In this document: positions 14,931 to 30,659 of the stretch, piece by piece
How the letters are laid out: the number at the start of each line of letters is the position of its first letter
How positions within the stretch are numbered: position 1 is the stretch's first letter
Source of the DNA: Paratractidigestivibacter sp003150175
Lineage (GTDB): Bacteria > Actinomycetota > Coriobacteriia > Coriobacteriales > Atopobiaceae
Reading direction: 5' to 3' (one strand)
DNA length: 51,158 bases
NCBI RefSeq assembly: GCF_964283195.1
Contig: NZ_CAXYLH010000013.1
The notes under the pieces: model-generated
Database searches by the model: none
What the model was told of the DNA's origin: nothing
The model's input: only the letters and a program-made list of their open reading frames with translations
Position numbers and translations under genes: made by a program

Positions 14931-17840
14931 TTACTTCTTTCCCGGCTTGGTCTTGTTGCCGTGGAGCAGCAGTTTGATGCCGCGCTTGGCCGCGTGCGGA
15001 AGGATCGCCTTCATCTTGTCCTCGCTGGGGACCATCGTGGAGCACTCGGGGTTGTCGCGGCGCAGGTGGATCGCGTCGAACTCGCAGCGCGTGGTGCACA
15101 GGCCGCAGCCGATGCAGCGGTTCGCGTCCACGATCGACGCGCCGCACTTGAGGCAGCGGGCGCACTCGGTCTTGACCTGGTCCTCGGTGAAGGTGTGGCG
15201 GGTGTCGGTCCAGTCGTGCAGCACATGCGCGACGTGGTCGACCTTCGGCTGCTGGCGCCCCGCGTGGTCGTAGCCGCTCGGGTCCACGACCACGTCGGAC
15301 TTGTCCAGCTCGACGTAGTGGCGCTGGTTGCGCCCGATGGTCAAAGACGCCTTCTGCGCGTAGCGGTGGATGCTGACGGCCGCCTCATGCCCCGCGGCGA
15401 TGGCGTCGATGACGAACTTCGGGCCCGTGAAGTCGTCGCCGCCGACAAAGACGTCGGGCTCCGCGGTCTGGTAGGTCTGCGGGTTTGCGACCGCCGCGCT
15501 GCCGCGCCCGAGCTCGACGCGCGAGCCGTCCAGCAGGTCTCCCCACTCGATGCTCTGGCCGATGGAGAGGACCACGTTGTCGCAGGGCACGAACATCGTG
15601 TCCGACTCTTCGTATACCGGCGAGAAGCGCCCGGACTCGTCGAACACGCGGGTGCAGCGCTTGAACGAGACGCCGCGGATGTGCCCGTCGTCAACCTCGA
15701 TGGACTCGGGGCCCCACCCGCAGCGGATCTTCACGCCGTCTTCCTTGGCCTCAGCGATCTCCTCGGGCAGGGCGGGCATCTCGCCGGGCTGCTCGAGGCA
15801 GACCATGTGCACCTCGGAGGCGCCGCAACGGGCCGAGACGCGCGCCGCGTCGATGGCGACGTTGCCGCCGCCGACGACCACCGTAGTCCCGCGGACCTCG
15901 TGGTCCGGGTCCTCGAGCGCGCGGCGCAGGAAGTCGACCGCGGTGTCGACGCCCGCCGCGTCCTCGCCGGGAACTCCCGCCATACGGCCGCCCTGCGCGC
16001 CCACGGCCAGGTAGAACGCGCAGAATCCCTGCTCGCGAAGTTCGGCCAGGGTCACGTCGCGCCCGACCTCGACGCCGCAGTGGATCTGGACGCCCATCTG
16101 GCGCAGCACGTCGATCTCGGCGGCGACGACCTGCTTGGACAGCTTGTAGGCGGGGATGCCGTAGGTCATCATGCCGCCGGGCAGCGGGTTCTTCTCGAAG
16201 ACGACGGGCTCATAGCCCAGCTCGGCCAGGTAGTAGGCGCACGAGAGGCCCGCTGGGCCGGCGCCCACGACGGCGACCTTCTGAGAGAAGCGGCCGCGCA
16301 TCGAGGGGATTGTCGGCTCGGGCACGTAGCGGGTCTCGGCGTCGAGGTCCTTCTCGGCGACGAACTTCTTCACCTCGTCGATGGCCACGGCCTCGTCGAC
16401 GGTGCCGCGGGTGCAGGCGGCCTCGCAGCGGCGGTTGCACACCCGGCCGCACACGGCGGGGAACGGGTTCTCGCGCTTGATCAGCGCGAGCGCCTCGGTG
16501 TAGCGGCCCTCGGCGGCCATGCGCAGGTAGCCCTGGACCGGGACATGCGCCGGGCACGCGACCTTGCAGGGCGCGGTGCCGGTCTCGTGGCACTCGATGC
16601 GATGGTGGTCCTTGTAGTCCCAGTCCCAGTCCTCCTCGCCCCAGTGGTTGTCGTCGGGGAGCGGCTGCACGGGGTAGGCAACGCGCCCGTTCTTGGTCGG
16701 GAGCTTCTGGCCGAGCTTGGCCGCGCCGGCCGGGCAGACCTCGACGCAGCGCCCGCACGCGACGCACTTGGCCTCGTCGACGTGGGCAACGTAGGCAGAG
16801 CGGCTCAGGTTCGGCGTGTTGAACAGCTGAGAAGTGCGCAGCGCGTGGCAGACGTTGACCTGGCAGTTGCAGATGGCGAAGATCTTGTCCTCGCCGTCGA
16901 TATTGGTGATCTGGTGCACGAAGCCGTTCTTCTCGGCGGCGATGAGGGTCTCGATGACCTGGTCATAGGTGATGAAGTGGCCCTTGCCCGTCTCGACGAG
17001 GTAGTCGGCCATGTCGCCCACGCCGATGCACCATTCCTGCGGGTCGTCCGGGCTGCCCTCGCCGCGGGCGCGCTCGCCCAGGCGGCAGGAGCAGGAGCCT
17101 GCGGCGTAGCGGTCGTACTTCTTGAGCCAATGTGAGATGTGCTCGACGTCGGCCGACTGGTTCTCGTGCGCGATGGCGCGCTCGACGGGGATGACGTGCA
17201 TGCCGATGCCCGCGCCTCCCGGCGGGACCATCTTGGTCACCTTGGTCAGGGGCAAATACGCCATCCGCTCAAAGAAGGACGAGAGCTCGGGGTGCTCCTC
17301 GAGCTGCTTCTGGTTCATAAGGGTGAACTCGGCCGAGCCGGGCACGAACATCGGCAGGACATACTGCTTCGTGCGGGTCGGGTTCTCCCAGTTGTACTCG
17401 ATGATGCCCTTGACGGCCATATCGTCGAGAAGCTCCTGGACACGCGCCTCGGGCAGGCCGGAGGCGCTCACGAGCTCGGGCAGCGTCATGGGGACGCGGA
17501 CCTTCATGTTCGCGGTGAGCGCCGCCTCCTCCTCGGTCATGACGGAGGCGAGGCCCCAGTAGTCGGGGTCGGTCGGCTTGGTCTTGTTGCCGATGCGGTC
17601 CGAGATCTTGTGCGCCTCGCGCAGGACGCCCGGTTTCAGCAGCTCGCCCGCCGCGGGGCCCGGCTCGTCACGGTCGTCGTGCACCCACGTGGTGAAGGTG
17701 TCGGCCTCGCTCATGTACTCCTCCGCGAGGATGCGGTGCGGCTCACCGGCGGGGTTCGTGGCCGGGATGACGTTGCGGGCGGCGATCTCCTCGTCCGTGA
17801 GCGTGCCGCGCATCGTGTTGTCGTTCGCGTTGACGGCCAT
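14931..17840 (-). CDS. Multi-[4Fe-4S] FAD/NAD(P) oxidoreductase (GltD-like), hydrogenase-associated
   Basis: 969 residues. Order of parts: an N-terminal region of about 240 residues (winged-helix-like, LPELVSASGLPEARVQELLDDM); a cysteine segment with CSCRLGE near 247 and ICNCQVNVC; a ferredoxin motif CVACGRCVEVCP near 357; a GltD/DPYD-type Fe-S domain (CHETGTAPCKVACPAHV, CGRVCNRRCEAAC); FAD site VVGAGPAGLSCAYYL near 522; a second nucleotide site VVGGGNVAIDAAR near 652; and C-terminal Fe-S motifs CARCLKCG and CIGCGLCTTRC near 908. ATG at 17840 follows AAAGGAGAG. It probably moves electrons between NAD(P)H and ferredoxin-like carriers; the exact reaction cannot be assigned. The place between hypB and hypA suggests a link to hydrogen metabolism. 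Confidence 0.75.
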   Translation of the reverse strand: MAVNANDNTMRGTLTDEEIAARNVIPATNPAGEPHRILAEEYMSEADTFTTWVHDDRDEPGPAAGELLKPGVLREAHKISDRIGNKTKPTDPDYWGLASVMTEEEAALTANMKVRVPMTLPELVSASGLPEARVQELLDDMAVKGIIEYNWENPTRTKQYVLPMFVPGSAEFTLMNQKQLEEHPELSSFFERMAYLPLTKVTKMVPPGGAGIGMHVIPVERAIAHENQSADVEHISHWLKKYDRYAAGSCSCRLGERARGEGSPDDPQEWCIGVGDMADYLVETGKGHFITYDQVIETLIAAEKNGFVHQITNIDGEDKIFAICNCQVNVCHALRTSQLFNTPNLSRSAYVAHVDEAKCVACGRCVEVCPAGAAKLGQKLPTKNGRVAYPVQPLPDDNHWGEEDWDWDYKDHHRIECHETGTAPCKVACPAHVPVQGYLRMAAEGRYTEALALIKRENPFPAVCGRVCNRRCEAACTRGTVDEAVAIDEVKKFVAEKDLDAETRYVPEPTIPSMRGRFSQKVAVVGAGPAGLSCAYYLAELGYEPVVFEKNPLPGGMMTYGIPAYKLSKQVVAAEIDVLRQMGVQIHCGVEVGRDVTLAELREQGFCAFYLAVGAQGGRMAGVPGEDAAGVDTAVDFLRRALEDPDHEVRGTTVVVGGGNVAIDAARVSARCGASEVHMVCLEQPGEMPALPEEIAEAKEDGVKIRCGWGPESIEVDDGHIRGVSFKRCTRVFDESGRFSPVYEESDTMFVPCDNVVLSIGQSIEWGDLLDGSRVELGRGSAAVANPQTYQTAEPDVFVGGDDFTGPKFVIDAIAAGHEAAVSIHRYAQKASLTIGRNQRHYVELDKSDVVVDPSGYDHAGRQQPKVDHVAHVLHDWTDTRHTFTEDQVKTECARCLKCGASIVDANRCIGCGLCTTRCEFDAIHLRRDNPECSTMVPSEDKMKAILPHAAKRGIKLLLHGNKTKPGKK

Positions 17841-17908
17841 GGGCCTCTCCTTTATCTCCCCGCGGCCAGACCCCCATCCGGCGCGCGGCTGCCTTCTATG
17901 TCGCTTGC

Positions 17909-18634
17909 TTACTCGGACGGGTAATGCGCCGCGGAGCTGTTCGCGGGGGCTTCTTTGGCGAAGGTGCCGGCCTTCTGGGAGGCCACGGCCTCGCGCAGGT
18001 AAGAAACCCACTCGTCGATGCCCTCGCCCGTCTTTGCGCTTATGGGGATGACGCGGGCCCGCGGGTTGCGCATGGCCACGTTCGCCCGGCACTTGTCCAG
18101 GTCGAAGTCGAAGTAGGGCGCGACATCGATCTTGTTGACGAGAACGAGGTCTGTGACCTCGAACATCAACGGGTACTTGAGCGGCTTGTCGTCGCCTTCC
18201 GGCACCGAGAGGATGACGATGTTCACCGAGGCGCCCGTGTCGAACTCCGCGGGGCAGACCAGGTTGCCGACGTTCTCAAGGAAGACGAGGTCGGCATCGC
18301 CGGCGGCCAGGCCTTCGAGGCCCTGTGCGCACATGTCGGCGTCGAGGTGGCACATGCCGCCGGTATGGAGTTGGATGGACCTCACGCCGAGCCTGGAGAT
18401 GGCGGCCGCGTCCACGTCGGAGTCGATGTCGGCCTCCATGACGGCCAGCTTGAGCTCGGGCGAGAGCGCCTCGATGGTGCGCGCGAGCGTCGTGGTCTTT
18501 CCGGAACCGGGAGAGCTCATGAGGTTGACCAGGAGCTGGCCCTTCTGGCGGAGGCGGTCCCTCAACGCGTCCGCCTTGCGGTCGTTGTCCGCGAAGACGG
18601 ACTGCTTGACCTCGATGACCTTGTAACCCTCCAC
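17909..18634 (-). CDS. hypB: Hydrogenase nickel incorporation GTPase HypB
   Basis: 241 residues from the GTG at 18634. A SIMIBI GTPase that powers nickel insertion with HypA. It shows the P-loop SPGSGKTT (41-48), ENVGNLVCPAEFD, VNKIDVAPYFDFD and a C-terminal SAKTGEG motif. The N-terminal CXXCGC and His-rich nickel-storage segments of some HypB proteins are absent. A longer frame runs to 18751, but the GTG has GGGGGAG upstream and matches the family start. First gene of the hyp block. Confidence 0.93.
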   Translation of the reverse strand: MEGYKVIEVKQSVFADNDRKADALRDRLRQKGQLLVNLMSSPGSGKTTTLARTIEALSPELKLAVMEADIDSDVDAAAISRLGVRSIQLHTGGMCHLDADMCAQGLEGLAAGDADLVFLENVGNLVCPAEFDTGASVNIVILSVPEGDDKPLKYPLMFEVTDLVLVNKIDVAPYFDFDLDKCRANVAMRNPRARVIPISAKTGEGIDEWVSYLREAVASQKAGTFAKEAPANSSAAHYPSE

Positions 18635-18672
18635 GGCTCCCCCATCGCCTCGGCTGCTGATTCGCTCTAAGC

Positions 18673-18702
18673 ATATAACGAGCGAAATTGACACTGCGTC
18701 AA
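18673..18702 (-). promoter_or_regulatory. hypB promoter overlapping an inverted repeat
   Basis: On the minus strand TTGACG (18697-18702) and TTATAT (18673-18678) are 18 bp apart. The -35 box is one half of TTGAC-N5-GTCAA (18688-18702). This resembles CRP/FNR-family half-sites, but the FNR consensus has four central bases, so a redox regulator is only a suggestion. Confidence 0.6.
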
Positions 18703-18802
18703 CCTTCGGCGAGCGGCAGATGGGAGCAAGCGCGGAGCCGGGTGCGGGCATTACGCGAACGACGCCGGGCGGCCCGATAGTCGCTGGGTGAGCCCGCGGA
18801 CG

Positions 18803-18832
18803 AAAAAAGCGGCCCCGCCGAAGCGGGGCCGC
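18803..18832 (-). terminator. Rho-independent terminator of rpoBC
   Basis: GCGGCCCCGC (18809-18818), loop CGAA, GCGGGGCCGC (18823-18832), followed on the minus strand by TTTTTT. It lies 26 bp beyond the rpoC stop codon. Confidence 0.92.
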
Positions 18833-18858
18833 CGTGAGCGTGCTATGAGGTCGCGAGG

Positions 18859-23298
<4,440 letters not shown>

Positions 23299-23300
23299 AG

Positions 23301-26816
<3,516 letters not shown>

Positions 26817-26865
26817 CAGGCTTTTCCTCCTTCAAAAGGGTGGAAGGCGGCAATTGTCGCAACGT

Positions 26866-26897
26866 AATAATTTATACGAAGCACCAGGTACGGTCAA
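26866..26897 (-). promoter_or_regulatory. rpoBC promoter
   Basis: On the minus strand TTGACC (26892-26897) and TAAATT (26869-26874) are 17 bp apart, within an AT-rich stretch that also offers TATAAA. It lies about 55 bp upstream of the rpoB GTG. With the terminator after rplL, this shows rpoBC is transcribed on its own rather than read through from rplJL. Confidence 0.7.
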
Positions 26898-26997
26898 TGA
26901 ACAGTCTTGACTTATGACCACCGTTGAATTATCTTCTTTCCCCTAGCGCGTTTACCTGCGCTTTCATAAAACCCCTGCTACATAACTTGTGAAGAAC

Positions 26998-27076
26998 AGA
27001 TGGAACCCGCCTTGAGCCCCATCTGCTCTCTCCCCCATCTCTCGCGCCCCGGCCGACTCCGCATCGGTCGGGGCGC
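26998..27076. repeat. Two stem-loops in the rpoB upstream region
   Basis: CAGATGG at 26998-27004 pairs with CCATCTG at 27019-27025. GCGCCCCGGCCGA at 27044-27056 pairs with TCGGTCGGGGCGC at 27064-27076 with one mismatch. They lie between the rpoB promoter and the twin structured element. No T-run or other signal gives a role. Confidence 0.45.
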
Positions 27077-27096
27077 CTCGTTTGTCCACCGGGTCG

Positions 27097-27325
27097 GGGC
27101 CTGCCGGTGCTTTGCGTTGGACTACGGACAGTCCTGACTCGCACGGAGGCCACATTAAGTGGCCTCCGGCTCATGCGGAACTAGTCCAACACAAAGCACC
27201 GGCAGGCCCGCCCCCGCAGCCAACCTTGCTTCGAATTAGTTCCGCATGAGCCGAACGCGACTTAATGTCGCGTTCGTGCGAAGAGGACTGTCCGTAATTC
27301 GAAGCAAGGGTTGGCGGAGGGGGTG
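27097..27325. repeat. Twin back-to-back structured elements sharing loops and flanks
   Basis: Element A (27097-27209): 28-bp outer stem with one mismatch (27097-27124/27182-27209), inner 9-bp stem (27145-27153/27159-27167), loop ATTAA. Element B (27224-27309, pairing extendable to 27207-27325) is inverted: outer stem 27224-27238/27295-27309, inner 9-bp stem 27253-27261/27267-27275, loop TTAAT. In a common orientation both share AGTTCCGCATGAGCC before the inner stem, the TTAAT loop, and GTGCGA(n2-3)AGGACTGTCCG after it. Both stems differ in sequence but stay paired. I do not recognise the family. It fills the gap between the rplL terminator and the rpoB upstream region; no gene is seen here. 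Confidence 0.85.
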
Positions 27326-27376
27326 GGCCGGGCGGAGCGGCCATCGACCAGCACCAACGAATCCTCCGGAGCTAAC

Positions 27377-27407
27377 AAAAAAGGGGCCGTGCGCGAACGC
27401 ACGGCCC
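27377..27407 (-). terminator. Rho-independent terminator of rplJL
   Basis: GGGCCGTGCG (27384-27393), loop CGAA, CGCACGGCCC (27398-27407); the minus strand then reads CTTTTTT. It lies 40 bp after the rplL stop and separates the ribosomal genes from rpoBC. Confidence 0.92.
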
Positions 27408-27446
27408 TTCGGATGGCAAAGTGCCGAAACCCTGAGGTAAGCGAAC

Positions 27447-27827
27447 TTACTTGAGGGTGACGGTGGCGCCGGCCTCCTCGAGCTGCTTCTTGGCGGCCTC
27501 GGCGTCCTCCTTCTTGGCACCCTCGAGGACGGCCTTGGGGGCACCCTCGACGACCTCCTTGGCCTCCTTCAGGCCAAGAGAGGTGAGGGAGCGGACGACC
27601 TTGATGACGGCGATCTTGTTGTCGCCGAAGGCCTCGAGGACGACGTCAAAGTTGGTCTTCTCCTCCTCAGCGGGAGCAGCAGCGCCGGCAGCGGGGGCAG
27701 CGGCGACGGCCACGGGGGCAGCAGCGGAGACGCCGAAGACGTCCTCCAGCTCGTGAACGAGCTCGGAAAGCTCGAGGGCGGGCATCTCCTTGAGGGCCTC
27801 GATGATCTCATCCTTGGTGACAGCCAT
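27447..27827 (-). CDS. rplL: 50S ribosomal protein L7/L12
   Basis: 126 residues, acidic and Ala-rich. The stalk protein that recruits translational GTPases. The N-terminal dimerisation part (IIEALKEMPALELSELVHELEDVFGV), the Ala-rich hinge near 36-56 and the C-terminal factor-binding domain (EKTNFDVVLEAFGDNKIAVIKVVR, GLKEAKEVVEGAP) are all present. AAGGAGA precedes the ATG. It follows rplJ after a gap of 100 bp. Confidence 0.97.
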   Translation of the reverse strand: MAVTKDEIIEALKEMPALELSELVHELEDVFGVSAAAPVAVAAAPAAGAAAPAEEEKTNFDVVLEAFGDNKIAVIKVVRSLTSLGLKEAKEVVEGAPKAVLEGAKKEDAEAAKKQLEEAGATVTLK

Positions 27828-27927
27828 GTCAATTCTCCTTTTGTAGCGGGCGGCCGTCTGCGGTCGCCCGTGATCTTATGAGGTGGTGCAGGTAGTGCGA
27901 TGGTGCTTGCGAAGAAGTCGCGTAGGT

Positions 27928-28449
27928 TTACGCGGCCTGCTTCTGGTCGGCGACGGCCTGAAGCGCGGTGGCGAGGCCACGGGCGGGACCGGCGCAAACC
28001 TGGGCGATGCCGGACAGCGGGCTTGCGATGACGTAGACCAGCTTGGCGAGCAGCTCCTCGTGGGACGGCAGGTCGGCGTAGGCCTTGGCCTCCTCGGCGG
28101 AAAGGGCGGTGCCGTCGGCAATAGCGGCGACGAACTCCATCTTCTTGAGCTTCTCGGACTGCTCCTTGATCACCTTAGCGGCGGCGACGGCGTCCTTCTC
28201 GTAGAAGACGTAGGCGCACGGGCCAGCGAGGGTCTCGCTGATGTCGGGCATGCCAGCCTTCTCGAGACCGAGCTTGACGATGTTGTTCTTGTACACCTTC
28301 ATCTCGGCGCCGGCGGCGCGAAGAGCGCGGCGGACCTCCTGGGTCTCCTTGACGGTGAGGCCGAGGTAGTTGACCACGAACACACCCTTCGAGTTCTCGA
28401 TGGACTCGGAGACCTTGTCGAGCATAGTAACGTTTGCTTTGCAGGGCAT
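27928..28449 (-). CDS. rplJ: 50S ribosomal protein L10
   Basis: 173 residues. It anchors the L7/L12 stalk to 23S rRNA and, in other bacteria, represses its own mRNA through the leader. The family pattern VNYLGLTVKETQEVRRALRA and VYKNNIVKLGLEKAGM is clear. The ATG at 28449 has AAGGAGGTG ideally placed. The leader at 28516-28627 fits autogenous control. Confidence 0.96.
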   Translation of the reverse strand: MPCKANVTMLDKVSESIENSKGVFVVNYLGLTVKETQEVRRALRAAGAEMKVYKNNIVKLGLEKAGMPDISETLAGPCAYVFYEKDAVAAAKVIKEQSEKLKKMEFVAAIADGTALSAEEAKAYADLPSHEELLAKLVYVIASPLSGIAQVCAGPARGLATALQAVADQKQAA

Positions 28450-28515
28450 TGATTACACCTCCTTGGATTCTGCTTCCGGGCACGAGCCGCCGTTTTCTGG
28501 GCGGGCCCTTCTTGC

Positions 28516-28554
28516 AGAAAAGAACCCCACCTGGCACAGCCAAAGCGGGGTTCT
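28516..28554 (-). terminator. Attenuator-like hairpin in the rplJ leader
   Basis: On the minus strand AGAACCCC (28547-28554) pairs with GGGGTTCT (28521-28528), and the T-run TTTTCT follows the stem. It lies between the L10 leader fold and the rplJ ribosome site, so it can serve as a regulated terminator. Confidence 0.65.
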
Positions 28555-28564
28555 CGAAGATGCT

Positions 28565-28627
28565 ATCTCTGAGACCACCTCGGCAGGCGGGAACTCCCCT
28601 TTGAGCCTTACGGCACCGGCTGTCTTT
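28565..28627 (-). ncRNA. Ribosomal protein L10 leader (autoregulatory mRNA element)
   Basis: The 302-bp rplA-rplJ gap is a leader, not a gene. On the minus strand the segment has GCCGTAAGGCTC, CAAAGGGGAGTT and CCTGCCGAGGTGG, which I recognise as the L10-leader type bound by L10/L12. An attenuator hairpin follows at 28516-28554. The assignment rests on recalled consensus and position and was not checked with a covariance model. Confidence 0.7.
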
Positions 28628-28653
28628 GGCAGCGGAACGTGCTATATGTCACG

Positions 28654-28706
28654 CAAAACGGGCGTCTTACGCAATTGCGTAGTTTGGCATTGCCCAAGAC
28701 GCCCGT
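28654..28706 (-). terminator. Branched stem-loop with short U-run between rplA and rplJ
   Basis: ACGGGCGTCTT (28658-28668) and AAGACGCCCGT (28696-28706) form an 11-bp outer stem; on the minus strand TTTT follows. Inside lies the perfect 12-bp palindrome ACGCAATTGCGT (28669-28680) and a small GGC/GCC pair. It probably ends the rplK-rplA transcript, partly or fully. It may also insulate the L10 leader. Confidence 0.55.
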
Positions 28707-28751
28707 CAAGCACACTACAACTTCTACAAAAAGAAGCCCAAGTCCTTGGTG

Positions 28752-29459
28752 TTACTCAGCGAGGAAGTCGCGGGTAACGGAGGAGTCGACCTTGACGCCA
28801 GGGCCCATGGTCGAGGAGACGGCGATGGACTTGACGTACTTGCCCTTGGCGCTGGAGGGCTTCACGCGCAGGATCTCGGTGTAGAGAGCGGCGTAGTTCT
28901 CGACGAGCTGCTCGGCGCCGAAGGAAGCCTTGCCCATCGGGACGTGGCAGATGCCGTAGCGGTCGGCGCGGTACTCGACGCGGCCGGCCTTGAGCTCGGA
29001 GACCATCTTGGCGACGTCCATGGTCACGGTGCCGAGCTTCGGGTTCGGCATGAGGCCGCGGGGGCCGAGGATCTTACCGATGCGGCCGACCTTGGCCATC
29101 ATGTTCGGGGTGGCGATGGCGGCGTCGAAGTTGATCTCGCCCTTCTGGATCTGGGCGACGAGCTCGTCGGAGCCGATGATGTCGGCGCCGGCCTCCTCGG
29201 CCTCGCGGGCCTTCTCGCCCTCGGCGAAGACGGCGACGCGGACGGTCTTGCCGGTACCGTGGGGCAGCGAAATGGAGCCGCGGACGTTCTGGTCAGCCTT
29301 ACGGGTGTCGACGCCCAGGCGGATGGAGACCTCGACGGTCTCGTCGAACTTGGCGGAGGCGAGCTCCTTGACGAGGGTCATGGCCTCCTTCGGGGTGTAG
29401 AGCTTGGCGGAGTCGACCTTGGCGGCGCTGTTGTTGTAGTTCTTTCCGTGCTTAGCCAT
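28752..29459 (-). CDS. rplA: 50S ribosomal protein L1
   Basis: 235 residues, the usual length. It binds 23S rRNA at the L1 stalk and, in other bacteria, its own mRNA. The signature GKTVRVAVFAEGEKA, IGKILGPRGLMPNPKLGTV and VEYRADRYGICHVPMGKASF are all visible. The ATG has AGGAGGT upstream. It follows rplK after 118 bp. Confidence 0.97.
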   Translation of the reverse strand: MAKHGKNYNNSAAKVDSAKLYTPKEAMTLVKELASAKFDETVEVSIRLGVDTRKADQNVRGSISLPHGTGKTVRVAVFAEGEKAREAEEAGADIIGSDELVAQIQKGEINFDAAIATPNMMAKVGRIGKILGPRGLMPNPKLGTVTMDVAKMVSELKAGRVEYRADRYGICHVPMGKASFGAEQLVENYAALYTEILRVKPSSAKGKYVKSIAVSSTMGPGVKVDSSVTRDFLAE

Positions 29460-29577
29460 TCAAATACCTCCTGTGGTCAGCGGGCTTGCGCCCTCCCACA
29501 TCTTCTGCGGTTTCCCGCACTGGTAGAGAGAAGCGCCTCCGCAGGTGCGAAGGCGCGTGGTGCCGTGGTGCGAGACG

Positions 29578-30003
29578 CTACTCGGCGACGGTGACGCCCA
29601 TGGAACGGGCGGTGCCGGCGACGATCTTCTTGGCGGCCTCGATGTCGTTGGCGTTGAGGTCCGGCATCTTGATCTCGGCGATCTTGGTGAGCTGCTCCTG
29701 GGTGAGCTGGCCGACCTTGTCGCGCTGGGGCACGCCGGAGCCGCTCTTGATGCCGAGCTCCTTGAGGATGAGCTTGGCCGCGGGCGGGGTCTTGGTGACG
29801 AAGTCGAAGGACTTGTCCTCGTAGACGGTGATCTCGACGGGGATGATGTCGCCGGACTTGTCCTTGGTGGCGGCGTTGAAGGCCTGGCAGAACTGCATGA
29901 TGTTCACGCCGGCGGCGCCGAGGGCGGGACCAACGGGAGGCGCGGGGTTGGCGGCGCCTGCGGGAATCTGGAGCTTGATGAACTTCGTGACCTTCTTGGC
30001 CAT
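29578..30003 (-). CDS. rplK: 50S ribosomal protein L11
   Basis: 141 residues. It forms the GTPase-associated centre with 23S rRNA. It begins MAKKVTKFIKLQIPAGAANPAPPVGPALG and contains NIMQFCQAFNAAT. The ATG at 30003 follows AGGAGG. The longer open frame runs into nusG antisense to nothing recognisable and is rejected. In the 98-bp gap to nusG, CGCCGGTC (30047-30054) can pair with GACCGGCG (30080-30087), a possible leader hairpin. Confidence 0.97.
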   Translation of the reverse strand: MAKKVTKFIKLQIPAGAANPAPPVGPALGAAGVNIMQFCQAFNAATKDKSGDIIPVEITVYEDKSFDFVTKTPPAAKLILKELGIKSGSGVPQRDKVGQLTQEQLTKIAEIKMPDLNANDIEAAKKIVAGTARSMGVTVAE

Positions 30004-30101
30004 GAGAACCTCCTGGAAAAGATACGTCAAATCGTTGCTATGTAAGCGCCGGTCTCGAGAAGCCTCCGCGTGGGAGCGGGACCGGCGTGGTTGACCTTTG
30101 G

Positions 30102-30656
30102 TTAGCCAACGGTCGCGATCTGGTCGAGGGTGAGCTCGACGGCGGTCTCGCGGCCAAAGATGGTGAGCATGACCTTGACCTTGCCGGACTCGGACATGAC
30201 CTCGGAGACCTGGCCCTCGAAGTCGGCGAGCGGGCCGGAAACGACCTTGATGGGCTGGCCCACCTCGAGATCGATGTTGGTGCGCTTCGGCGCCGGCTCG
30301 GAGGTACGGGCACGGCGGTCGCCGGAGCGGCGCATGATCTTGTCGAACTCGTCGCGGCGAAGCGGGGTGGGCTTGCCGTCGAGACCGACAAAGCCGGTCA
30401 CGCCAGGGGTGTTGCGGACGACGGCCCACGTGTTGTCGTCGACCTCCATGCGCACGAGGACATAGCTCGGGAAGACCTTGTTCTCCTTGGTCTCGCGCTT
30501 GCCGCCCTCCTTGAGCTCCGTGACCTCCTCGGTCGGGATCTTGATGTCCACGACCTTGTCCTGCAGGCCGTAGATCTCGATGCGGTGCTCAAGGTCGGTC
30601 TTGACCTTGTTCTCGTAGCCGGAGTAGGTGTGGATGACGTACCAACGCTTGGCCAT
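30102..30656 (-). CDS. nusG: Transcription termination/antitermination factor NusG
   Basis: 184 residues. It binds the polymerase clamp and couples to S10 or Rho. The NGN domain starts RWYVIHTYSGYENKVK and includes FPSYVLVRM; after a linker the KOW domain reads GQPIKVVSGPLADFEGQV. The linker RRSGDRRARTSEPAPKR is longer than in E. coli. It begins 3 bp after secE, in the usual secE-nusG-rplK order. Confidence 0.96.
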   Translation of the reverse strand: MAKRWYVIHTYSGYENKVKTDLEHRIEIYGLQDKVVDIKIPTEEVTELKEGGKRETKENKVFPSYVLVRMEVDDNTWAVVRNTPGVTGFVGLDGKPTPLRRDEFDKIMRRSGDRRARTSEPAPKRTNIDLEVGQPIKVVSGPLADFEGQVSEVMSESGKVKVMLTIFGRETAVELTLDQIATVG

Positions 30657-30659
30657 TGC

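Noticed and set aside
16017..16029. Extra copy of the CGCGCAGAATCCC repeat start
   Set aside because: It lies inside the oxidoreductase gene, encodes ordinary residues of its reading frame, and the match stops after 13 bases.
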